NCBI GenBank assembly: GCA_027460465.1
Contig: JAPZAV010000019.1
Coordinates: 1-50,910 of the forward strand
Source of the DNA: Candidatus Methanoperedens sp.
GTDB lineage: Archaea > Halobacteriota > Methanosarcinia > Methanosarcinales > Methanoperedenaceae
Direction: 5' to 3'
Length of the DNA: 50,910 bases
This document shows positions 30,614 through 38,623 of this stretch, in pieces. Positions within the stretch are counted from its first letter, which is position 1, and the number at the start of each line of letters is the position of its first letter. The position numbers and the translations under genes were made by a program. The notes below the pieces were generated by a model that was given only the letters and a program-made list of their open reading frames with translations, ran no database searches and was not told the origin of the DNA.

Positions 30614-31285
30614 ATGCAGATGAGTACTGAAAGGGATATTATAATCGAGAGACTTGAGCAAAAACTTGCCGCACGGGATAAGGAGTTTGAGAAGATGCAG
30701 GATTCTTTGCGGGAATCCATGGTTGCAGAAATGGAGAAGAACTTAGCAGATAAGATCAAGCTCCGGGAGTCCACTCTTGATGAGATCAGGATGAAGTTTG
30801 GCGAGAAAGTCAATGAGATACTGGAAATGAACAGATCAATAAGGGATTCTCTTGACCAGCAAAAATCAAGATCAGACACGCTCAATGAATTTGAAAACAG
30901 GATGGGTAAGATGGAGCGCAGGCTTGCAGAGCTTAACAGCGCCTATGATGGCGTCATGAAGGAGCTCCTTGATCAGAAATCAATTGTTCAGGAACTTATT
31001 CCCAAAAAGGTAAGAAAAGAGGAGCCAAAGGTCAAACATGAGGCAGCAGCAAAGGAAGAGACAAAGCAGCCTGAGAAGCCAAAGCCGAAAGGTGAGTACA
31101 TTGTTGCCGGAGGCTACGCGCAGAAAAGCAAGAAAAAAGAGCAGGTGCTGATAGAAGCTGAAGATAAGCCGATAACTTCCGAGGATATGCCTGAGGAGAA
31201 GCCGCAGTTCAAAAAACCAGACGTAAAAAGGAGTGAGAGGGCAAGAGAAGGGGTGGAAATATTCGAGACCCTGAAGAAGAGGTAG
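30614..31285 (+). CDS. Coiled-coil protein upstream of smc
   Basis: I prefer the ATG at 30614 (or 30620) after GAAGAGGG, giving about 223 residues. Residues 1-130 form an almost continuous coiled coil (ERDIIIERLEQKLAARDKEF, NRMGKMERRLAEL). A low-complexity Lys/Glu/Pro segment follows (KEETKQPEKPKPKGEYIVAG). The tail is basic and helical. It contains no catalytic motif and I know no family name. It ends 3 bases before smc, so the two are probably co-transcribed. A structural or SMC-associated role is only inferred from position. Confidence 0.75.
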   Translation: MQMSTERDIIIERLEQKLAARDKEFEKMQDSLRESMVAEMEKNLADKIKLRESTLDEIRMKFGEKVNEILEMNRSIRDSLDQQKSRSDTLNEFENRMGKMERRLAELNSAYDGVMKELLDQKSIVQELIPKKVRKEEPKVKHEAAAKEETKQPEKPKPKGEYIVAGGYAQKSKKKEQVLIEAEDKPITSEDMPEEKPQFKKPDVKRSERAREGVEIFETLKKR

Positions 31286-31288
31286 ATA

Positions 31289-34200
31289 GTGCATATCAAA
31301 GAGATTGAGCTTCAGAACTTCAAATCCTTCGGTAAAAAATCAAAAATCCCTTTCTTTGACGATTTCACAACCATTTCAGGTCCAAACGGAAGCGGGAAAT
31401 CCAATATAATAGACGGCATCCTGTTCGGTCTCGGGCTCTCGAGTTCAAGGGTATTGAGGGCAGAGAAACTCACAGACCTAATTTTCAATGCTGATAACGG
31501 GAGAAAGAATTTCGCTCATGTAACGATCCGTTTTGATAATAAAGACCGCGAGATGCCTGTGGATTCTGACGAGATCGTGATTACGAGGAAATTGAGGCAG
31601 ACGGAAACAGGATATTACAGTTACTATTATTTTAATGATACACCTGTCACTCTTGCAGATATCCACAATTACCTCTCCAAAGCCAAGATAACGCCTGAAG
31701 GCTATAACGTGGTAATGCAGGGAGACGTCACGCATATAATCGAGATGACCCCGACAGAGAGAAGAAAGATCATAGACGAGATCGCAGGTGTGGCAGAATT
31801 CGATGAAAAGAAAGACCAGGCCTTCAACGAACTTGAGATCGTTCGAGAACGCGTCGAGAGGGTGGATATCATACTTACAGAGGTGGATGAGCAGCTTTCC
31901 AAGCTTCAGCATGAACGCGATCAGGCGCTTAAGTACCAGTCGCTCAGGAATGAAAAACGAAGATACGAAGGGTACGTGCTGCTCGCGAAGCTCAAGGACG
32001 CAAAGAACGAAATGGATAAGTTGATGTCAGAGCTGAAGGACAAAGAGATAAAAAGAGAAGATCTCCAGAAACAGGTGGGGGAGCGCAAACATGAGCTCTC
32101 TGCGATCCAGGACAAGCTTTCAGACCTGAATGCCCTGATAATCCAGAAAGGTGAAGGGGAGCAGATAGCACTCAGAAAAGAGATCGAATCTATCAAAGGC
32201 GAGATATCAAGATGCAGCAGCACGATAGAACTTGCAGAGAACGAGATCAATGATATCGAGTCCCAGAGGAGAAAGGCCTTCCTGGAAATAGATGCAACCC
32301 AGGCTAAAGTGGCGGGATTTTCTGAAAAATTGAACGAAGAGAACCAGAGAAAAGAGACCCTCTCCTCAGAGCTTGGCGACAGAAACACACAGCTTCTTGT
32401 TGTAAGGAGCAAGATCGCGGAAGTGGGGACAGGCTGCTTGATGCGGTACGGCGGAAATCTTCTGAGGCAAGGGATAAGGAGCTTGAGATCGAGGAGTCTC
32501 TATCCAAAATCCAGTCTTCGGATTTCGATACCACAAGTGCGAGGAACCAGATACAGGAGCTCACAGCGAAAAAACAGGAACTCCAGAGAGACCTGGCTGA
32601 TCTTGAGAAAAACAGGGTACAGATGAAGAACGTGATCCTGGATCTCGAGAATACGCTTCGGAGTTTCCAGCAGGAGTATGCAAGATCAGAGGCTCGAATA
32701 AAGGCTGCAGCCGAGATCAATTACAGCGAGCCTGTCGAGGTAATACTACGTGCAAAAAAGAACAGGGAGCTGCCGGGGATCTATGGCACGATCGCAGAAC
32801 TCGGAAAAGTTGATAAGAAATACTCTGTTGCCCTCGAGATCGCAGCAGGTGCACGGATGCAGTCAGTTGTGGTGGATTCTGATGAGGATGCTGCAAGGGC
32901 GATAAGCTATCTTAAAGAGCGGCGTCTTGGCAGGGTGACGTTCTTGCCGCTTAACAAGATGGAGAAAATGCAATCTATTTCCAGGAAAGAAAAAGAAGGG
33001 ATCATTGACTATGCGATCAACCTCGTGGATTATGATAAAAGGTTCACCTCAGCGTTCTGGTACGTTTTCCGCGATACCATTGTCACTGATGATCTTATGA
33101 CGGCAAGAAAGCTCATGGGAGGGAAACGTCTTGTTACCCTGGAAGGCGAGTTGATAGAGAAGGCAGGTGCAATGACGGGCGGGACGATAAAATCAAAACT
33201 CTCTTTTGCAAGCGGGGAAGAAGAAAATCTCAAAAGAATCGCAGAGCAGATAACTGAATATGGAGGCCGGCACAGATCAGCGGCAGGCAAACTTGAGAAA
33301 CTTGATGAACATATCGCGCAGCTTAAAAGCGAGTCTTCGAACTTCGATAATGAGATCACAAAGCAGCAGATGCTTCTTGAGGAGATCAAGAGCCGCGGCA
33401 CAAGGTTAAATGAACTGATAGAGGTAAGGCGGAACGAACTCAGGGCGATCGATGTCGAGCGCGCCGAGATAAAGAAAAAGATGGACTGGATCGAAGGCTC
33501 CAAGCGCACACAGGATGAACAGATAAATGCACTGGTCCAGGAAACACGGGAAATCGAGGAACTTTTGAAGGGTTCTGAGGTGCCTGAGCTCAGCAGCAAG
33601 GCATCAAAGATAGAGGAAGAGATCCACCGTATCGAGGGAAGGCTGCGCGATATCGAGGCAGGGATCAATGCCATAAATCTTGATAAAAAATATGCTCAGG
33701 CAAAGATAGATGAGACAAAAGAACGTCTTGCCGGGCTTGATAACAAGAAAAGCGTGCTCCGTGAGAAAATAAATTCTCAGGGTGAGCAGATCAAGGCGCT
33801 TGAATCAGAGCTCGGGGTCAGGAACATCAAAGAGAAAGAACTGGGTGGAGAACTGGTTGAACTTCAGAACAGACGCTCTCATGTCCAGAAAGAAGAAAGG
33901 TCTCTCAAAGACCGGCTTGATGAGGTACAGAGGCTTGCAAATGAGATGGAGAGAAGCCTTGTTGCTCTGAATTCGACAAGGGATGCACTCTCGGATCAGA
34001 TAATAGCCCTTGATAACGAGATCGCAGAACTTGGACTGAACAGGAATGAAGAGGTGCCTTCTTCTGAATCCATAGCTTCAAGAATCGGCGCCTTAATGCG
34101 CGCAATGGAGAAACTTGAACCTGTCAACATGAGAGCCATTGAAGAGTACGATGAGGTTGAAAAAAGGCAGAAGGATCTGAAATCCCGGCGTGATACCCTT

Positions 34201-34704
34201 TTCCATGAACGCGAGGAGATCATTCTCAGGATCAAGAAATGCGAAGAGATGAAAAAAGAGGCTTTCTTGACCACCTTCAAAGAAGTGAACGAGCAGTTCA
34301 AACAGGTCTTTGCCGAGCTATCAGATGGGAGCGGTGAGCTGTTCCTTGAGAATCCTGATGATCCTTTCTCAGGAGGCATGACCATAAAAGCCAAACCTTC
34401 CGAGAAAACACTTCAGCGCCTTGAGGCGATGTCAGGCGGGGAGAAAAGCCTGACCGCACTTTCGCTCCTTTTCGCGATCCAGCAGTTTCGCCCGGCTCCT
34501 TTCTATGCATTTGATGAGATAGATATGTTCCTGGATGGTGTGAATGCTGAGAAGGTGGCAAGGCGCATCCAGAAAGCCTCTTCCAATGCCCAGTTCATCG
34601 TGGTCTCACTGCGAAAGCCCATGATCGAGGCTGCGAAGAGGACGATTGGCGTTACCATGCAGGAGAACAATATCTCAAGTATCACCGGGATCATGTTGAA
34701 TTAA
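31289..34704 (+). CDS. smc: Chromosome segregation ATPase SMC, split by an apparent frameshift
   Basis: The gene starts at GTG 31289 (MHIKEIELQNFKSFGKK). Walker A is GPNGSGKS, and coiled-coil arms follow. The hinge covers about 32716-33180 (LPGIYGTIAELGKVDKKYSV). The C-terminal head has the signature AMSGGEKSLTAL and Walker B FYAFDEIDMFLDG. The frame breaks at the GGGG run 32425-32428: reading on in the third frame gives a smooth GDRLLDAVRRKSSEARDKEL coiled coil that joins the frame of the second half. One missing G explains everything, and the repaired protein is about 1138 residues, normal for SMC. It compacts and separates chromosomes. No scpA or scpB is nearby. Confidence 0.93.
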
Positions 34705-34745
34705 GAACAAAACTTATAACCTATCCCGATCACAAGAATGATACC

Positions 34746-35384
34746 ATGGTAGAGAAAAGAAAAGCCCACGATGTCAGGTCAGAGGTGATGCGAATAATCC
34801 TCAATATCTCCAAGACCCTGGCCAAAGATAAGCAGGGCGCTCTCTTCGTGATAGCAGATCTGGAAAAGATCGAAGGGAACTATCGTCCTCATTATCCTCA
34901 GCTCCAGTTTTCAGGCGATCTCATGAGCAAAGGAATGGATGCGGTCGTTGAAAAACTCTCCACACTTGATGGTGCCGTGATCCTGTCACCTGAAGGCAGG
35001 CTGGTGGCATACGGTTCAAGGATCCTGAAGTCTGAAACGCTTATCGGTTTTGGAACAAAACATGCAGCAGCAAAAGGAATTACTTTATTTGATGAGACAG
35101 CCACTGCAGTCCTGGTCTCTGAAGAAAGCGGGTGGATAAAAGTTTTCCAGAAAGGAGAGATCGTGCTTGAGACAGATGCAGTGGATATCGAACCTTCCAC
35201 GCTTGAGAAGGTTTCAAGCTTTTTAGCGAGCAGGGACATGGCTCTGCTCGCAGGTGCAGGAATATCAGTGGCAGCAGGCATAGTTGCGGCTCCCACGCTT
35301 CTCATAGTTGGTGGAGCATATCTCATGGTGAACACAGCAGGAAAGGTCATATCTTCAGCCCTGAAGAAGGACAAGAACAGGTAA
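34746..35384 (+). CDS. dacZ: Diadenylate cyclase (archaeal DAC/DisA_N domain, c-di-AMP synthase)
   Basis: This 212-residue protein has a DisA_N diadenylate cyclase domain at about residues 20-160. The substrate motif is DGA at 75-77 (TLDGAVILSPEGRLVAYGS), and GFGTKHAAAKGIT at 101-113 sits where many DACs have GTRHR. The RHR motif is thus altered to KHA; whether this is normal for its archaeal clade cannot be checked here. The C-terminal 40 residues are glycine/alanine-rich and hydrophobic (about 172-202), perhaps a membrane-associated hairpin. It would make c-di-AMP from two ATP, a messenger tied to osmotic and potassium balance in archaea. It lies 41 bases after smc and 1 base before dapF. 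Confidence 0.82.
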   Translation: MVEKRKAHDVRSEVMRIILNISKTLAKDKQGALFVIADLEKIEGNYRPHYPQLQFSGDLMSKGMDAVVEKLSTLDGAVILSPEGRLVAYGSRILKSETLIGFGTKHAAAKGITLFDETATAVLVSEESGWIKVFQKGEIVLETDAVDIEPSTLEKVSSFLASRDMALLAGAGISVAAGIVAAPTLLIVGGAYLMVNTAGKVISSALKKDKNR

Positions 35385-35385
35385 T

Positions 35386-36192
35386 ATGCTTCATTTCACA
35401 AAGCTTCACGGAAATGGTAATGACTTTATCCTGATAGACGAATATAAACGAGAGGTGGTTGGCAGGAAGGCAGAATTTGCATCGCGATACTGCGACCGCA
35501 GGTTTGGTATCGGGGGTGACGGCGTGCTTTTCCTTGGACGTTCGGAAAAGGCAGATATCAGGATGCAGATATTCAATTCAGATGGAACAGAGGCTGAGAT
35601 GTGCGGAAACGGGGTCAGATGCCTTGTTAAATACTCGCTTGATAGAGGTTATGTGAAAACGGAGGCCACAGTTGAGACCATGGCAGGTGTCCTTTCCATA
35701 AGCTCTCGTATCGAGGATAAAACATGGGTCAGGGTCAATATGGGCATGCCGGCTTTCCAGAGGGAGAAGATCCCTGCGATAGGAAAAGGTGAGTTCCTTG
35801 ATGTTAACATGCATGACTACAGCGTGTCTGCAGTGAACACAGGTGTCCCTCATGCCGTTATTTTCACGGATTCACTCGATGGCTCTGAATTGATGCTGAA
35901 AGCTCCCCGGATCCGCTACGACCCTGTCTTCCTGAAAGGAGCGAATGTGAATTTTGTGCATGTGGATTCAAACGATGAGATCACCATACGCACATACGAA
36001 CGAGGAGTGGAAGGTGAGACCCTGAGCTGCGGCACAGGTGCCGTGGCATGCACTGCAGTAGCCCACAGGCTTGGAAAGACAGGGAACAGGATAAAGGTGA
36101 ACACCAGAGGCGGAGAACTGATGATCCACCTTACGGATGAAACAGCATTTATGGAAGGTCCGGCTGAGCGCGTATTCGATGGAAATATATAA
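35386..36192 (+). CDS. dapF: Diaminopimelate epimerase
   Basis: This 268-residue protein has both DapF halves. FTKLHGNGNDFILID is at the N-terminus. The first catalytic cysteine is in EMCGNGVRC (about 73) and the second in ETLSCGTGAVAC (about 215). The length is normal. It interconverts LL- and meso-diaminopimelate in lysine synthesis. It starts 1 base after the diadenylate cyclase gene and is likely in the same transcript; hisH follows after a short gap. Confidence 0.96.
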   Translation: MLHFTKLHGNGNDFILIDEYKREVVGRKAEFASRYCDRRFGIGGDGVLFLGRSEKADIRMQIFNSDGTEAEMCGNGVRCLVKYSLDRGYVKTEATVETMAGVLSISSRIEDKTWVRVNMGMPAFQREKIPAIGKGEFLDVNMHDYSVSAVNTGVPHAVIFTDSLDGSELMLKAPRIRYDPVFLKGANVNFVHVDSNDEITIRTYERGVEGETLSCGTGAVACTAVAHRLGKTGNRIKVNTRGGELMIHLTDETAFMEGPAERVFDGNI

Positions 36193-36216
36193 GTCTAAAA
36201 AAATCAAGTGGAACAG

Positions 36217-36828
36217 ATGAAACTCATCATCATCGACTATGGTCTTGGAAACCTGCGGAGTATTGAGAAAGCCCTTCAGTACGTGGGCGCAGAGGTAAAG
36301 ATCTCAAATGAGCCTTCAGCAATAGATCGGGCTGAAGCACTCATACTTCCGGGGGTGGGTGCTTTCAGGGATGCGATGATGCATTTTTCGACCCTGGAAC
36401 GCGTGGTCAGAGATGCTGTGGATGAGGGAAAGCCGCTTCTGGGCATATGCCTTGGCATGCAGATGCTCACATCTGAAAGCGAGGAAGGAGGAATACATAA
36501 AGGCATAGATATAATCCCTGGAAGAGTGATCAGGTTCCCTTCATTTGATCTGAAGGTGCCTCATATGGGATGGAACTCGATCATCATCAAAAAGGATATC
36601 CCTCTGCTGAAAGGCATAGAGAACGGCTCGTTCGTATATTTCGTGCATTCGTACCATGTCAGCACAGACCAAAGATATCAGGTGGCTGCGTGCGATTATG
36701 GAAAAGAGTTCCCGGCGATCATAGCAAGCGAGGAAGGAAACGTACTGGGCACGCAGTTCCACCCTGAAAAAAGCGGTGAAACAGGACTTCGGATGCTCCG
36801 TAACTTTGTGGAGATGTATGGATCTTGA
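36217..36828 (+). CDS. hisH: Imidazole glycerol phosphate synthase subunit HisH
   Basis: I start at the ATG at 36217 (MKLIIIDYGLGNLRSIEKAL), giving 203 residues; a GTG at 36208 would add three. It is a class I glutamine amidotransferase. The nucleophile cysteine is in LLGICLGMQML (about residue 81), and the His-Glu pair is in GTQFHPEKSG near the C-terminus. It releases ammonia from glutamine and passes it to HisF to make imidazole glycerol phosphate and AICAR. hisF is not in this window. Its stop overlaps the next gene by 11 bases. Confidence 0.96.
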   Translation: MKLIIIDYGLGNLRSIEKALQYVGAEVKISNEPSAIDRAEALILPGVGAFRDAMMHFSTLERVVRDAVDEGKPLLGICLGMQMLTSESEEGGIHKGIDIIPGRVIRFPSFDLKVPHMGWNSIIIKKDIPLLKGIENGSFVYFVHSYHVSTDQRYQVAACDYGKEFPAIIASEEGNVLGTQFHPEKSGETGLRMLRNFVEMYGS

Positions 36829-38149
36829 AGGCTATGCAAAGCGCGGTCTTCGGAAAAAAGACAGGCATCTTAAGGAAAAGCTGGCAGAGAGGATCCTTGA
36901 GATAAAGAGCATCTCACGAAAGCATGCCCAGGAGATAGCCGGTGCCGTTATCCTGGAAGCAGAGAACACCATGGACTTAAAAGGCGATATACTCAAGCCA
37001 GTGACTTCAGGCATCACGATGGGTGAGTTCGGCGTAGGTTCGCGCGGCACCGGGGATTTTTATACTCATGAAAAGATCGCTGAAGTGATAGGCAGAACCT
37101 CAGCCGTGGTGGATTCCTCGCATCTTGATGATTCAGGCGTGGTGAGGGGTGGAGGAAAATATCTCGTTGTCACGATCGACGGAATGCACTCGCGGCTCTC
37201 GGATTTCCCCTTCCTTGCAGGTTTCCATGTAGCCCGCGCTGCACTCCGGGATGTATATGTGATGGGCGCCCGCCCTGTTGCGCTTTTCTCAGACATCCAT
37301 GTGGCAGATGACGGGGATGTGGCAAAGATCTTCGACCATATCGCAGGGATCACGACAGTATCAGAGCTTACAGGTATACCTCTTATCACAGGCAGCACAC
37401 TTCGAATAGGAGGAGACATGGTCATCGGGGAAAGGATGACAGGCGGCGTGGGTGCTGTAGGCACTGCCCAGAGCCTGACAGCACGCATTCAGGCAAGACC
37501 CGGAGATATTATACTCATGACAGAAGGTGCAGGCGGAGGGACAGTCTCCACGACAGCGTTATATTACAGGATGCATCACATCGTGGATGAGACCATCAAT
37601 CTCAAGTTCATCGATGCCTGCGAGGCGCTCTTTGAGAATGGATTGATCGGGAAGGTGCATGCGATGACCGATGTGACCAACGGAGGAGTGAGAGGGGATG
37701 CAAAGGAGATCTCAAGGACAGCCAGTGTCAGGCTTGTCTTTGATGAGGGAAAGCTGCGCTCTCTTGTGAATAAGAAAGTGCTCGAAATGCTTGAATCGCT
37801 TGAGATCGATTATCTTGGCGTCTCTCTGGATTCACTTCTGATAATCGCACCGCCGGAGCATGGGGATGAGATCCTTGGATGCGTGAGTAGAAAAGGCGTG
37901 GACATAGATATCGTCGGAAAAGTAGAAGAAGGAAGGGGAGCAGAGCTTATCATTGATGGAAAGCTGCATGATTTTGTGCCCAGGTTCAGGGAATCTGCGT
38001 ATACCCCGATCAAAAAGCTTGTGGGAGAAAAGACCCCCGGGAACTTTGATGCCATGAAAGAGGCTGTGGATAAAGCAGCAGCGCAGGCTATCGAGAAGAA
38101 AAGACGGATAATAGAAAGATTGGAACATGAGAAACAAAGCCGCGGATGA
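36818..38149 (+). CDS. AIR synthase (PurM/HypE) superfamily protein, archaeal COG1973-like
   Basis: From the ATG at 36818 (MDLEGYAKRGLRKKDRHLKE) the protein has 443 residues. An N-terminal helical extension is followed by the PurM/HypE fold. Glycine-rich ATP-binding motifs are GSRGTGDFYTHEKI and VDSSHLDDSGVV. A DVYVMGARPVALFSDIHV motif and a late DVTNGGVRGDAKEI motif are also seen. The family binds ATP and activates carbonyl or carboxyl oxygens. Related archaeal proteins have been labelled hydrogenase maturation factor or methanogenesis-marker-like, but this one's substrate is unknown. It is coupled to hisH by an 11-base overlap. Confidence 0.83.
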   Translation: MDLEGYAKRGLRKKDRHLKEKLAERILEIKSISRKHAQEIAGAVILEAENTMDLKGDILKPVTSGITMGEFGVGSRGTGDFYTHEKIAEVIGRTSAVVDSSHLDDSGVVRGGGKYLVVTIDGMHSRLSDFPFLAGFHVARAALRDVYVMGARPVALFSDIHVADDGDVAKIFDHIAGITTVSELTGIPLITGSTLRIGGDMVIGERMTGGVGAVGTAQSLTARIQARPGDIILMTEGAGGGTVSTTALYYRMHHIVDETINLKFIDACEALFENGLIGKVHAMTDVTNGGVRGDAKEISRTASVRLVFDEGKLRSLVNKKVLEMLESLEIDYLGVSLDSLLIIAPPEHGDEILGCVSRKGVDIDIVGKVEEGRGAELIIDGKLHDFVPRFRESAYTPIKKLVGEKTPGNFDAMKEAVDKAAAQAIEKKRRIIERLEHEKQSRG

Positions 38150-38208
38150 ACAGGATAGATGCGCAATATTGATATGAGATGGGATCGTTAACAGCGCAGG
38201 TGAATTTC

Positions 38209-38451
38209 ATGAGTGAATGTTTTTTATGCCATACTGCCATTGAACCTGCCAATGATGCTGAAATCGAGGGTGTTGAACTGTGCGTTGACTGCTGTGAGAG
38301 ACTGGATGCTGTGATAAGCGATTATCTCACGTCCAGCCCTGGAGGGCTTGACCTTCTCCTCGATGTAATAGCAGATGACCTGGAAAACCCGGAAAGTAGA
38401 TTGAAAGATACGCTGAAAGAGATCATAAAAGAAGTGCAGTCAGAAAAGTAA
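38209..38451 (+). CDS. Small zinc-binding protein
   Basis: I start at the ATG at 38209 (MSECFLCHTAIEPANDAEIE), giving 80 residues; an ATG at 38179 would add ten. Two cysteine knuckles, CFLC (4-7) and CVDCC (about 26-30), could bind one zinc. The remainder is an acidic helical tail (LTSSPGGLDLLLDVIADDLE). No family is recognised. It lies alone between the PurM-like gene and rqcH. Confidence 0.65.
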   Translation: MSECFLCHTAIEPANDAEIEGVELCVDCCERLDAVISDYLTSSPGGLDLLLDVIADDLENPESRLKDTLKEIIKEVQSEK

Positions 38452-38460
38452 TAAACTTTT

Positions 38461-38568
38461 TCAATGGGTGAGAAGCAGTCTTCCGAAACCGTATACGATA
38501 AGAATCACGATAATTATTGCCACAACCACTTTAAGATCTTCTATATCAAAACTTAGTCGTTCTTTCAT
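38461..38568 (-). CDS. Possible small single-span membrane protein (35 aa)
   Basis: The minus-strand frame from ATG 38568 gives MKERLSFDIEDLKVVVAIII and then continues hydrophobic to RLLLTH. This is one clear membrane span with a charged N-terminus. ATTTATATA lies about 27 bases upstream on this strand and could be its TATA box. It is short and has no family, so it could be spurious, though charge and hydrophobicity patterns look protein-like. Confidence 0.38.
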   Translation of the reverse strand: MKERLSFDIEDLKVVVAIIIVILIVYGFGRLLLTH

Positions 38569-38594
38569 GGTACACCCATTTTTACTTTTTATGG

Positions 38595-38603
38595 TATATA
38601 AAT
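38595..38603. promoter_or_regulatory. TATA box between rqcH and the small membrane ORF
   Basis: TATATAAAT is centred about 25 bases before the rqcH ATG (38624) on the plus strand. Read on the minus strand it is ATTTATATA, about 27 bases before the ATG at 38568. Both spacings fit leaderless archaeal transcripts, so a bidirectional promoter is possible. Confidence 0.5.
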
Positions 38604-38623
38604 CCATCCAAAAGAAACAGGAA

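Noticed and set aside
32415-32440. Programmed frameshift in smc
   Set aside because: No canonical slippery heptamer or downstream stem is evident, and a second homopolymer discrepancy in leuA favours base-call errors.
36818-38149. Firm naming as hydrogenase maturation factor HypE
   Set aside because: The PurM/HypE fold is clear, but the HypE C-terminal cysteine tail is absent and no hydrogenase genes are nearby.
38468-38623. Upstream extension of rqcH (52 residues)
   Set aside because: The stretch contains the TATA box, and the family start matches the ATG at 38624.
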